This document shows positions 1 to 7,250 of a stretch of DNA of 29,601 nucleotides, piece by piece (position 1 is the first letter of the stretch; each line of letters starts with the position of its first letter). The notes beneath the pieces were generated by a model that saw nothing but the letters and a program-made list of their open reading frames with translations, made no database searches and was not told the origin of the DNA. The position numbers and the translations under genes were made by a program. This DNA is from a virus. The stretch is taken from positions 1 through 29,601 of IMG/VR virus record IMGVR_UViG_3300000553_000228, one strand, 5' to 3'.

Positions 1-38
1 AAGATGAAAGGGTCACAACGACACACCAACCGCACTAT

Positions 39-506
39 ATGAAAAACACCACCACCGCCACCACCACCGCCACCACCGCCCAAAAACAGTCGATCCTTGC
101 CGTCAGTGAGGAATGCAAAGCGTTCTTTAATGACTGCCGAGCTACTTTCGGTTGCGCTGGGAAGTCTAAAGACTACGTTGCCGCTACTGAGAAAGAGGTC
201 GGGGATGCTTGCCTTGCCTTCATTGAGGCCCACCGTTTCGAGGAGCAAGTTAAGGAGCGCGAGGTGCCTATGATTGACCCGGAAACCGGGCTTGCCATTG
301 TCGATGAAACCGGGGAGCCGCTCATGGAACTTGAGGAGTACCTGGAAGAGGTTGACTTGTTTGCCTTTGAGGTGAATCGCACGCTTGCCCTTCGTGCCAC
401 TACGTCCCGCTCTACGGCCACGGTTAAGCTCGCGGCCAAGGAAAAGGAGCTTGATGAACTCCGCGCCTTGCTCGCCACTCTGCAAGCCAAGGCGGAAAAT
501 GCCTAA
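39..506 (+). CDS. Hypothetical protein in GC-rich island, 155 aa
   Basis: No family recognised. The protein opens with a low-complexity Thr/Ala stretch (residues 3-14) encoded by a run of acc/gcc codons. It continues with a mostly helical, acidic body containing short Asp/Glu-Pro turns (about residues 75-100) and ends in a charged helix (about 125-153) that could form a coiled coil. Codons are GC-rich (gcc, acc, ctt, gag), unlike the AT-rich genes after position 1150. Its stop codon lies inside the first CTAAC repeat, and a strong hairpin follows 13 bases later. The composition suggests a different origin from the rest of the window. That it is a gene is fairly safe; its role is unknown. Confidence 0.65.
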   Translation: MKNTTTATTTATTAQKQSILAVSEECKAFFNDCRATFGCAGKSKDYVAATEKEVGDACLAFIEAHRFEEQVKEREVPMIDPETGLAIVDETGEPLMELEEYLEEVDLFAFEVNRTLALRATTSRSTATVKLAAKEKELDELRALLATLQAKAENA

Positions 507-518
507 CCGATAGGCAAA

Positions 519-554
519 GGGGAGAGGCTAGGTATAAAGGCCTAGCCCCTCCCC
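519..554 (+). terminator. Strong hairpin after the first gene
   Basis: Arms 519-532 and 541-554 pair at 13 of 14 positions (GGGGAG-A-GGCTAGG with CCTAGCCCCTCCCC) around an 8-base loop. It sits just downstream of the 39-506 gene, as a terminator would, but no U-run follows. It may be a Rho-independent-like hairpin or an mRNA stabiliser. Confidence 0.55.
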
Positions 555-565
555 ACGCGGGAGGT

Positions 566-1034
566 AATTAAAACCACCTTAAAATTTGATTATGAAGATT
601 CTCTTTCAGCTTTACACCTTATGGCGCACAAATCGCCAGCATAACAAAGCCTTGAAAAAAACACAAGTCAAATCGAGGAACGGGCTAATTTTCCTACTGG
701 GGACTTTCGAGGAATTAAAACCACTTTAGAATAATTTCAACACTAACCCCTATTACCCATCCTAGCGGATGTCGCCGCGAGTGCGGAAAGGATTGGAATT
801 AAGACCTGTTTGCAGACAGGCATCTAACGGATAGGGAACCACTACTAACGGTTAGGGAAGTTCAAACCTTCCCAAAGCCTGTAATTAAAACCAGATTTTC
901 TAGGTGATTGGGTGGCCCTAACGGTTAGAGTGAAGCGTGCTAGCTTGTGTCTAACCGTTAGGGTTTCCTAACTGATAGAGAATGATCTAACTGATAGGTT
1001 CAGTTAGAAATTGGTTAGAGGGGTGGTTTTAATT
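566..1034. repeat. Four AATTAAAACCA boxes, the last inverted
   Basis: Exact 11-base copies occur at 566-576, 713-723 and 883-893 on the plus strand and at 1024-1034 in reverse orientation; a degenerate one lies near 795. They alternate with the CTAAC palindromes in the otherwise nearly gene-free stretch 507-1119. Function unknown; a regulatory or replication element is possible. Confidence 0.7.
592..729 (+). CDS. Possible small basic protein, 45 aa
   Basis: A short open frame with start ATG 592 and stop TAG 727-729. It encodes a Lys/Arg/Gln-rich N-terminal two thirds and a hydrophobic stretch near residues 32-39. Its last codons overlap the second AATTAAAACCA box, and no clear ribosome binding site precedes it. 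Nothing recognisable; it may not be expressed. The remaining bases up to 1119 hold only the repeats and small hairpins, for example 853-873. Confidence 0.25.
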   Translation: MKILFQLYTLWRTNRQHNKALKKTQVKSRNGLIFLLGTFEELKPL

Positions 1035-1140
1035 AGGGCGGTAGGGGGGGCCATGACCTAAATTTTTTACAATTTTTTCACATTTATCTATATGGAAATT
1101 TGCTAACTATTTATTTCCATTGCAATTTTATCCCATATTA

Positions 1141-1147
1141 CTAAATA
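1141..1147 (+). promoter_or_regulatory. Late-promoter box CTAAATA, 5 nt before ATG 1153
   Basis: CTAAATA followed by a 5-base spacer and the HNH start codon; it decides 1153 over the upstream in-frame ATG at 1120. Confidence 0.75.
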
Positions 1148-1152
1148 ATAAT

Positions 1153-1944
1153 ATGACCGAAGATAAAGTTAAAGAAATGGCCAAGCGTATATATTGTTAT
1201 GAATATAGTGGAAGATTTTGTAAAAAATGTGGAGTTGATAGCTTTCAAAATCCTTGGATAATGGATTATCATCATCGAGATCCAACAAAAAAGGAATTTG
1301 AATTGAGTAGGAAAATGAAGCGTGGTTCTTTCGAGTCCATTAAAAAAGAAATAGATAAATGTGATTTGGTATGTTCGAATTGTCATAGAAATATACACTA
1401 TGAATTAGAGCTACTGGATTATAATGAAAATATGTCTACCATCTTGTCTCGACTGGAAAAGTTAAAGGAATCAAATGGAAAACCGACTCCCCCTATAAGA
1501 AAAAGTTTATCTGCAAAATATAGCAAAGATGAAATAGAAATATTAATACAAGAAGGTAAAACTATTAAAGAAATTTCAGAATCTTTAGGAGAACAGTATA
1601 ATGCGGTATCATCACTAATAAAAAAATATAAATTGCATACATTAACTAATAAAAGATCTCGATTAGACCAAAAAGAATCTATCATAAGAGATTATGTAAC
1701 TATTGGGTTTAGTTTGTCTTCATTATCTGAAAAGTATTCAATGACAGAGAGCGACATGATAGAAACATTAAAATCTTATAATATACCTATAAGAATAAGT
1801 AAAAAAGTATTCACTCCCTCCGATTTAGAAAATATTAAAACTCTTCTGGGGACGAAAATTAAAGTTAGTAAAATATCACAAATAGTAGGATGTCATCTAT
1901 GTTCGTTATACCGGATAATGAAAAAACATAACTTAACTCGATAA
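1153..1944 (+). CDS. HNH homing endonuclease with DNA-binding tail
   Basis: A free-standing mobile endonuclease that cuts DNA at a specific site. Numbered from ATG 1153, residues 23-26 form a CxxC knuckle, His40-His41 sit in a DYHHRDP motif, and a second knuckle with the last part of the nuclease site follows at 74-82 (CSNCHRNIH, with Asn80 and His82). The region after residue 115 holds several predicted helix-turn-helix units that would bind DNA. The start at 1153 is chosen because a CTAAATA box lies exactly 5 bases upstream; an in-frame ATG at 1120 lies before that box. Codon use is AT-rich, like the phage body, and the gene lies just right of the composition boundary. Its target site is unknown. 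Confidence 0.85.
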   Translation: MTEDKVKEMAKRIYCYEYSGRFCKKCGVDSFQNPWIMDYHHRDPTKKEFELSRKMKRGSFESIKKEIDKCDLVCSNCHRNIHYELELLDYNENMSTILSRLEKLKESNGKPTPPIRKSLSAKYSKDEIEILIQEGKTIKEISESLGEQYNAVSSLIKKYKLHTLTNKRSRLDQKESIIRDYVTIGFSLSSLSEKYSMTESDMIETLKSYNIPIRISKKVFTPSDLENIKTLLGTKIKVSKISQIVGCHLCSLYRIMKKHNLTR

Positions 1945-1954
1945 CGGGCCATGG

Positions 1955-2085
1955 AAAAATTTTTCATACTAGAAAGTTGTCATTTTTCATAGTAGAATTT
2001 TTCAATAGTTGTACCAAAATTTTCAAAAATTTTTCATAGTAAAAAATCTCAAAAGGCCCAATAAAAAATTTTTCATATTTTTTTA
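1955..2085. repeat. Array of AATTTTTCATA(G)TA direct repeats
   Basis: Five imperfect copies of (A)ATTTTTCATA followed by GTA or similar lie near 1958-1969, 1981-1993, 1995-2007, 2029-2041 and 2067-2077. Several are embedded in the palindrome GAAAAATTTTTC. They fill the gap between the HNH gene and the frameshifted gene. They may be a regulatory array or repeat expansion. Confidence 0.6.
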
Positions 2086-2128
2086 CTCCGTTTTTTGCTA
2101 TAGCTCCTCAATTCTCTTAGATATATTC

Positions 2129-2589
2129 ATGCTCTCTTTCAGTATGTTTTTTGAAAACTTTGAGAATTCTGAACAATCTTTGGAACCTTTTCAATATGCC
2201 TTTCCCGATCTTAGCACGGTTTCACCTTCCAAATTTGGATTTCAAAGCAATCTTTCCAATCTTCCTGAAGAACTTCCTTATGGGTTTTGGATTGATAGAC
2301 ACGGTAATTTTATGCCAGTTGGTATTAGAGGTCATGAAAAAGCAGCAATGAATGTAGTTAAAGTTTTACATTCAATGTATCCAGAAGTTAATGCCCCCCG
2401 AGATATGCTTTTCATTTTATGTATGATAATGGATTTATTCGGGTGGTTTGTGTACAAGGACGAAATTACTGTCAGCAATATAAAAAGTCTCTGGTTACTA
2501 TGCCCCAATTAAAGACTCTTAAAGCTATTAGCAATCATTACAATATTTCAGATTTTCAGTTTTCTCCTGAGAAGCAATTCTACTATTAG
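2129..2589 (+). pseudogene. Frameshifted paralogue of the 3966-4382 gene
   Basis: From ATG 2129 the frame encodes an FFENF-type start and then a YGFWIDRHGNFMPV block, which matches the YGFWVDPHGNFIPV block of the minus-strand gene at 3966-4382. The frame is lost at a run of six C (2394-2399) and ends at 2512. One added C would join it to another frame that runs without a stop to TAG 2587-2589. That frame encodes a GFIRV block and TMPQLKTLKAI, matching GWIRV and TMAQLKTLREI in the paralogue. The break is therefore a one-base indel (mutation, sequencing error, or -1 slippage on the C run). The frame is also open from 2009, but that part is repeat sequence. A degenerate promoter box, TTAGATA, lies 5 bases before ATG 2129. 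The function of the family is unknown. Confidence 0.75.
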
Positions 2590-3671
2590 AATCCTGCTTC
2601 CTGACTATAGATCTTTTCCATGTTTTTGGAATAGTGACGACTTCCCATTTCTCTTCCTCCCCTGACTTGCATCAATTGTAGTATTCTCTGTCTATGATAA
2701 GGAGGAAGTTTTTCGAAGTCATCGATTCCGGTGGCCCAGGTTTCATGATGATTGGTTAGACCATAGGATCTTGTCCATTGCACCAATTTCGTTAATTCAT
2801 TTAAATTGATTTTATTTTTTAGCATTACCGGATGGGCCAGTTTATTGACTTCGTTTCGAACTTTGGTGTCTATGGATGCATTGTGGAAATTAGTTACGAA
2901 TTCCGTCGCCTGATTTGAATTTGCAATTATATTATAGACAGTTCTGGACAAGTCCCGTACAAAATCGGGTTCAATTGTACTATACTTTTTTCCCAGAACA
3001 GATACCATATAAGATTGTAATTTTGTATATACTTCTTTCATTGCTTGTTGAGGTTTTATTTTGGAACTAACAAACATTCTGAATAGAGTTTGCATTTGAT
3101 TTGTGAACAAATCAAAGTATGATTTTTCATCTTTGGATATATGAGGATGAGGTAATTTATCTATGTTACTTTGTGTCAAAGCTTCATAATAATCTTTTAT
3201 GGCCTGTGTGAAATTTGTTCCATTATTAAACATCCATAAATGTGCCCATTCATGTACTATGGTTTTTGTCAAGTCCTTTAACATCGTTTCCAGTTCTTCA
3301 TCCATTTCCAATAGCTTATAGTGATGTAGATAAGAAAGATAATAATCGGAACTGATCTTCATATATTTGGAAGATCTTTTTCCTTGGGGATGTTCGGGAT
3401 TGCCCATCGCCCGTCCAACTATGGTCTGTTCCAGAGGACAGAATAAGACATTTGTGTGCATTGACGAAAATCCTATTTTTTGAATTGCGGTTTTGGCGTC
3501 TCTGAATGCCCGCTCGAATTCCGGTTTCAGAGCTACTGCCGAACGATAACTTGTTCCATCCATAGAAGGAACATAAACAGAAAACATTGGATAGTTGGCA
3601 AATAATGTAACTTTGGAGGAATCTCTGAATCGTCTGCCCTCGTTCAATGTATAGTATTCATGAAATGTCAT
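2586..3671 (-). CDS. HExxH zinc metalloprotease, candidate internal virion protein
   Basis: A 361-aa protein with a zinc-protease motif HEWAH at residues 140-144 (His140, Glu141, His144) inside a helix. A distant candidate third ligand is Glu310 in NHHETWATG. The first 11 residues, MTFHEYYTLNE, resemble T4 capsid-targeting peptides, and Leu9-Asn-Glu11 fits the (L/I)xE cleavage rule of the T4-type prohead protease. This suggests packaging in the head, processing, and ejection into the host; that step is inference. The start is fixed by CTAAATA 5 bases upstream. The gene ends convergently, overlapping the stop of the frameshifted plus-strand gene. The substrate is unknown and the rest of the protein matches nothing I can name. 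Confidence 0.7.
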   Translation of the reverse strand: MTFHEYYTLNEGRRFRDSSKVTLFANYPMFSVYVPSMDGTSYRSAVALKPEFERAFRDAKTAIQKIGFSSMHTNVLFCPLEQTIVGRAMGNPEHPQGKRSSKYMKISSDYYLSYLHHYKLLEMDEELETMLKDLTKTIVHEWAHLWMFNNGTNFTQAIKDYYEALTQSNIDKLPHPHISKDEKSYFDLFTNQMQTLFRMFVSSKIKPQQAMKEVYTKLQSYMVSVLGKKYSTIEPDFVRDLSRTVYNIIANSNQATEFVTNFHNASIDTKVRNEVNKLAHPVMLKNKINLNELTKLVQWTRSYGLTNHHETWATGIDDFEKLPPYHRQRILQLMQVRGGREMGSRHYSKNMEKIYSQEAGF

Positions 3672-3676
3672 ATGGA

Positions 3677-3683
3677 TATTTAG
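3677..3683 (-). promoter_or_regulatory. Late-promoter box CTAAATA before the metalloprotease
   Basis: Exactly 5 bases separate the box from the ATG ending at 3671. Confidence 0.75.
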
Positions 3684-3686
3684 TTC

Positions 3687-3935
3687 TCATAGATACCAGA
3701 TTCCCTTGGTCAAATAATAGTGGCCTTTATCATATTGTCCTATACCAATGTATTCACAGGTAGATTCTCTGTTCACTATGGCTTGTTGTTTTAGAGTTCT
3801 ATTATAGAGTTCTATTTCATATAGAAGTCGATCATCTACCATCTTATATAACAAATTCTGCATATAATCATCTATATTAGATTGTTCTTTAATCTCAGTC
3901 ACAGTCACCAAGGGAGCATAAGCAAATTCAAGCAT
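3687..3935 (-). CDS. Hypothetical protein, 82 aa
   Basis: No recognised family. A small, soluble, mixed-charge protein with a predicted long helix over residues 12-45 (acidic, then NRTLKQQ) and a Tyr-rich C-terminus. It lies between the metalloprotease and the 138-aa gene on the same strand, 15 bases upstream of the former. No CTAAATA box precedes it, so it is probably transcribed with the gene upstream. Its N-terminus (MLEFAYAPL) does not look like a targeting peptide. Confidence 0.6.
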   Translation of the reverse strand: MLEFAYAPLVTVTEIKEQSNIDDYMQNLLYKMVDDRLLYEIELYNRTLKQQAIVNRESTCEYIGIGQYDKGHYYLTKGIWYL

Positions 3936-3965
3936 ATCCTTATATTATCACGGTTTTTTGAAAAA

Positions 3966-4382
3966 TCAAGTATCTCTCTTTACAAATTCGAATTCATAAT
4001 GATCTTTGATTTCTCGTAAAGTTTTCAGTTGGGCCATCGTCGGTTGAGCGGTTTTTATCAATTCAAAAAATACAGTTTTAGTATATCCACTTAACATTAC
4101 CCTGATCCATCCCGCTTTAAACATCACATCATATGAATAACCTCCAATATGAGAGTCTTTTCCATTCTCCTTTAGCCATTGTTTTGCTTTAAATATCATG
4201 GTTTCTGCCACATCTGAATGTCCCGTCTCTTCTACCACAGGAATAAAATTTCCATGGGGATCTACCCAAAAACCATAAGGAGGATATTGGGGAAGTTGTT
4301 TGGTGCTTATGGAAATTCCCAAAACATCCTTGGGAATTTCATTTAAAGCACTTTCAATCAAGAATTGTAGAAAGGTTTTCAT
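3966..4382 (-). CDS. Conserved phage protein with GFWVDPHGNF motif, candidate internal protein
   Basis: A 138-aa protein. Its start, MKTFLQFLIES, closely resembles the capsid-targeting peptides of T4 internal proteins (T4 IPIII begins MKTYQEFIAEA as I recall it). Leu8-Ile-Glu10 and Leu13-Asn-Glu15 are potential prohead-protease sites. The block YGFWVDPHGNFIPV (about residues 36-49) is followed by a helix with conserved His/Ala positions and a GWIRV block. The same architecture occurs in the broken gene at 2129-2589, so the two form a family within this genome. Function unknown; packaging is inferred from the N-terminus only. A CTAAATA box lies 15 bases upstream, farther than usual. Confidence 0.65.
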   Translation of the reverse strand: MKTFLQFLIESALNEIPKDVLGISISTKQLPQYPPYGFWVDPHGNFIPVVEETGHSDVAETMIFKAKQWLKENGKDSHIGGYSYDVMFKAGWIRVMLSGYTKTVFFELIKTAQPTMAQLKTLREIKDHYEFEFVKRDT

Positions 4383-4397
4383 AGATTATTATTATCT

Positions 4398-4404
4398 TAT
4401 TTAG
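4398..4404 (-). promoter_or_regulatory. CTAAATA box with long spacer
   Basis: It lies 15 bases before the ATG at 4382, so this transcript would have a short leader. Confidence 0.45.
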
Positions 4405-4436
4405 TTCCTTTTAGATGTACTAATGGTCTATTTGGA

Positions 4437-4443
4437 TTAAATA
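4437..4443 (+). promoter_or_regulatory. Late-promoter box TTAAATA, 5 nt before ATG 4449
   Basis: A one-base variant of CTAAATA with the standard 5-base spacer to the 613-aa gene. Confidence 0.7.
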
Positions 4444-4448
4444 CTCAT

Positions 4449-6290
4449 ATGTCCTTTGAAATACTTCATGATCACTACCTAGTGACGGAAAGATATATTG
4501 CTCCTCTTAACGCACTTGAAAAATATAAAGATGATCCAAATGTATTTGTCACCTTTACCAATAAAGTAGAGCCAAGGGGACAATCCAATGTTTCAAAGTA
4601 TTATCCTTCGGATTTGCGGCCTAGTATAGGAACCAAGGAAGTTGATAAGAGCAGTCATAAAATAGGAATTAATCCTTTAACCCAGTATGGCACTCCTGCG
4701 GGAATTTATTGTTATCCCGTGCAGGCGTACTGGAAAAATTTGAACTCTTATAACATCGATTTTGCAGGACAAAATCCTATTGTTTGGATTTTCAAACCCA
4801 GAGATTCCGATAATATTTGCAGAGCTTCCACATATTCCGATGAGGATTGGGAAAAGGATAAAGATACTCTAGAAGATCTTTATCCCAAATATAACGTAGA
4901 TTCCATACTAGCAGGAATGGATAGGCGATACAGATACACTCCTTTTATAAAATTATGGACAATTACAAGATATATTGCATATAAACAAAAAGGATTTGAC
5001 CCAAATGAAAGATTAAACGACAAAAATAAATTAACCACTTCCGCTACTTGGTCTGTTATTTTATCTTATTTTTATGATGGTATGGTGGATGATACGGGGT
5101 CAGGAACTATTCATAGTAATGAACCCACCCAGGCCGTATTTTGGACGAAGGCACAAATCGAAGTACTGGATAAAATAGACCGAACTAATGGAGGAAAGAT
5201 TAAAGATTACTCGACCAAGGAACAATGGGCAGGGGGCAATGTGTCATTATCCAAGAATACTAAATTGCTTAGTAAAATATATGACATGTTAAAAAATGAA
5301 AAAAAACTTCCAAGGCATATAATACAAGCATATAAAAAAGATACGACATTTAAATTATTGTTCTATGCATATAGGGGTAAATTTGATAAGATGACAAAGT
5401 ATTTGTCGAGTAATGATCTTCCGGAGGCTATAAATAGAAAAATATTTGATCTGTACCTGGATAAGGCAGATCCTTCGGATTATAAAAATATCAATCTTAG
5501 GTCATTGACCAATTTAGATATACAAGCAAAGTATCCGTCAGGAAAAATTTCTGGATGGATGTCTGCTTCATATTTTAAACGGGCAACTCCAGAGGAAATC
5601 TTTAATATAGGAGATAAAGTAAAGTGTATTGATGATTCTGGATATACTAATGTAATTACTATGGGAAAAGAATATGAAGTGCAACGTGTAAATGTTTTTG
5701 GGCCGGGTAATATATTTCTTAGAATTTTAGGGGATAAGGGATTTACTACGGGATTCAGATCGACCAGATTTGAAAAGGTTGAGTCATCAGATGCCCCAAA
5801 ATATAAAGTTGGAAATGAATTTGAACCTAGTCAAATGAAGTCAGACTATAATGTTAAGATTACTGAAGTATTACCTAATACCTATTCATATGATATTTTC
5901 AATACCAAAGTCGAAAATGACAAGCAGGGCGGTAATATGGAGCATAAAGAATTAGAGGGATTTTTAGATAAGGATTATAAACTTATAAGTCCTTCTGAAG
6001 ATAAGCCTTCCCAACTAGATACTATAAAAGATATTAAAAATATTATTCCTACTAAATCTGATAGCTACAATCCAAAATATGAGGTTGGTGATAATTTTAT
6101 TTGTAATCATCCATATGCCCACTGGGATTTAAAAATAATCAAAGTGGACGAACTTAATGATAGTTACTCATATGAAATCATTTCTACTAAATCTGAAAAT
6201 TATGGGCAAGTAATAGACAAAGGAACTATGTCAATCAAAGAACTTGAGGACTATGTGAACAAAGAATATACAGAAGATGTTAAAATTTAA
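4449..6290 (+). CDS. Large multidomain hypothetical protein, candidate internal virion protein
   Basis: 613 aa. The N-terminal third has a block around KIGINPLTQYGTPAGIYCYP (about residues 71-90) followed by FAGQNPIVWIFKP. I recall similar blocks in uncharacterised large-phage proteins but cannot name the domain. The middle (about 150-370) is helical and charged. The C-terminus carries three barrel-like modules of the form Y/F-x-V/I-G-D/N starting near residues 395, 456 and 544. The last two are clear duplicates (SYDIFNTK versus SYEIISTK, each followed by a KELE helix). The first residues, MSFEILHDHYLVTER, weakly resemble a capsid-targeting peptide. It is the only plus-strand gene between minus-strand clusters and has its own late-promoter box. 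Enzymatic activity cannot be claimed. Confidence 0.7.
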   Translation: MSFEILHDHYLVTERYIAPLNALEKYKDDPNVFVTFTNKVEPRGQSNVSKYYPSDLRPSIGTKEVDKSSHKIGINPLTQYGTPAGIYCYPVQAYWKNLNSYNIDFAGQNPIVWIFKPRDSDNICRASTYSDEDWEKDKDTLEDLYPKYNVDSILAGMDRRYRYTPFIKLWTITRYIAYKQKGFDPNERLNDKNKLTTSATWSVILSYFYDGMVDDTGSGTIHSNEPTQAVFWTKAQIEVLDKIDRTNGGKIKDYSTKEQWAGGNVSLSKNTKLLSKIYDMLKNEKKLPRHIIQAYKKDTTFKLLFYAYRGKFDKMTKYLSSNDLPEAINRKIFDLYLDKADPSDYKNINLRSLTNLDIQAKYPSGKISGWMSASYFKRATPEEIFNIGDKVKCIDDSGYTNVITMGKEYEVQRVNVFGPGNIFLRILGDKGFTTGFRSTRFEKVESSDAPKYKVGNEFEPSQMKSDYNVKITEVLPNTYSYDIFNTKVENDKQGGNMEHKELEGFLDKDYKLISPSEDKPSQLDTIKDIKNIIPTKSDSYNPKYEVGDNFICNHPYAHWDLKIIKVDELNDSYSYEIISTKSENYGQVIDKGTMSIKELEDYVNKEYTEDVKI

Positions 6291-6823
6291 ATAACATTTC
6301 CTCTTATCTTCTTCCAATACTCGGGGGAAGCTATAAAATACTTCACTACTGTTCCAATATCAGGATAAGTAAGAGTGACTTTGTTTCCTTCCACCTTATC
6401 TATTGTTGCTCCTCCAAGAACACTTTTCATTCTTTCTGGAGTCATCATTTTTTTAAAAAGCATCTTCTCAATAATATTTGGGCCTCTATATCCCATCTTT
6501 TGTAGAAGTGCGAATATCTTATCATCTACCATCCCCCATACTGGAAGATGTTTTGCGGCCAGTTCCTTAAATCCTTTATATTTGGATTTGTCTGATCCAG
6601 CCGCCCCCACTAATTTAACGAATCCACTGTTTTGCGCCCGAACTGTTATGAATCCATTGGAATCTCCATAGAACACCCAGTTCTGTGCTCTCGATAAGAA
6701 CTTGTCCTTGGCCCAAGATTTTCCAGTGCTTTTCAGATATTCGGCATTAAAAATTTCATATGCCCTGTTCATGTCGATATCTGAACTTACAAAAGATTCT
6801 AAAAATATTTTAAAGGATTTCAT
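6287..6823 (-). CDS. Hypothetical 178-aa protein with capsid-targeting-like start
   Basis: The preferred start is ATG 6823, giving MKSFKIFLESF, rather than the open frame reaching back to 6922. It lies 4 bases after the stop of the upstream gene, and the N-terminus fits the other putative internal proteins here. The next region (about residues 17-75, with WVFYGDSNGFITVR and SGFVKLVGAAG) has a strand-turn-strand pattern reminiscent of GNAT-like folds, but this is weak. The C-terminus holds a KVEGNKVTLTYPDIG strand pair. Function unknown. It is translated from the message of the gene at 6828-7238 and overlaps the end of the 613-aa gene convergently by 4 bases. Confidence 0.65.
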   Translation of the reverse strand: MKSFKIFLESFVSSDIDMNRAYEIFNAEYLKSTGKSWAKDKFLSRAQNWVFYGDSNGFITVRAQNSGFVKLVGAAGSDKSKYKGFKELAAKHLPVWGMVDDKIFALLQKMGYRGPNIIEKMLFKKMMTPERMKSVLGGATIDKVEGNKVTLTYPDIGTVVKYFIASPEYWKKIRGNVI

Positions 6824-6827
6824 TAAA

Positions 6828-7238
6828 TTAGTAATTGAAATTTTTAAGAAGACTCCTATGCCACGCATTTGAAATTTCCTCTGGGTTAGTTTCTTCTCCT
6901 TCTGCTTCGGGGAGATTATCATTATTTATAAAAATCCTCCATGAACCATCTCCGTATAGTTTGAGAATGCTTAATTCTCTTCCCTCCCCGTGAATTGATA
7001 ATTTGGCAGTATGGCTACCTGGAGTTATTTTTTTGGCTAATCCGGTAGGTGCATATGATACATAGACTTTAAATTTATCTGATCCGTGCAGGACATCTTT
7101 GGATAAATATTGTTCAGTTTCCACTTTTAGTTTATCCAGAAGACGATTTTTCTCTTTATATGGATCAGGAGTTTTGTTTCCAAACCAACCTTCTTCCATA
7201 AGAGAAGCCATATTTCTAATATCGTGAGAGAATGACAT
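6828..7238 (-). CDS. Hypothetical 136-aa protein with capsid-targeting-like start
   Basis: The start at 7238 is supported by a CTAAATA box exactly 5 bases upstream; the open frame extends to 7277, but that start lies upstream of the box. The N-terminus MSFSHDIRNMASLMEEG contains Leu13-Met-Glu15, a fit to the prohead-protease (L/I)xE rule. The rest has a Lys-rich helix (residues 25-45) and an SH2- or PH-like mix of strands (KFKVYVSY, AKLSIHG, WRIFINN) without a nameable family. It is likely the first gene of a two-gene unit with 6287-6823. Confidence 0.65.
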   Translation of the reverse strand: MSFSHDIRNMASLMEEGWFGNKTPDPYKEKNRLLDKLKVETEQYLSKDVLHGSDKFKVYVSYAPTGLAKKITPGSHTAKLSIHGEGRELSILKLYGDGSWRIFINNDNLPEAEGEETNPEEISNAWHRSLLKNFNY

Positions 7239-7243
7239 ATTAG

Positions 7244-7250
7244 TATTTAG
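7244..7250 (-). promoter_or_regulatory. Late-promoter box CTAAATA before ATG 7238
   Basis: Spacer of 5 bases (ctaat); the box lies inside the 3' end of the neighbouring membrane-protein frame. Confidence 0.75.

Larger units (their letters stand above)
503..997. repeat. Seven dispersed CTAACNGWTAG near-palindromes
   Basis: Eleven-base copies lie at 503-513, 824-834, 845-855, 918-928, 951-961, 968-978 and 987-997. The core CTAAC(C/G)GTTAG is an inverted repeat. The copies differ mainly at the sixth base and at one base of the right arm. Such dispersed short palindromes usually bind a dimeric protein, for example a repressor or a replication initiator. Which it is cannot be told from the sequence. 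Confidence 0.75.

Noticed and set aside
2009-2128. N-terminal extension of the frameshifted gene (40 codons before ATG 2129)
   Set aside because: It is made of the AATTTTTCATA repeat DNA, reads as Phe/Lys/Ser-rich low complexity and has no counterpart in the paralogue.
6375-6671. Plus-strand frame opposite the 6287-6823 gene
   Set aside because: Antisense shadow without start signals, promoter box or recognisable protein features.
6824-6922. 33-residue N-terminal extension of the 6287-6823 gene
   Set aside because: It lies inside the upstream gene in another frame; ATG 6823 gives the MKSFKIFLES start shared with neighbours.
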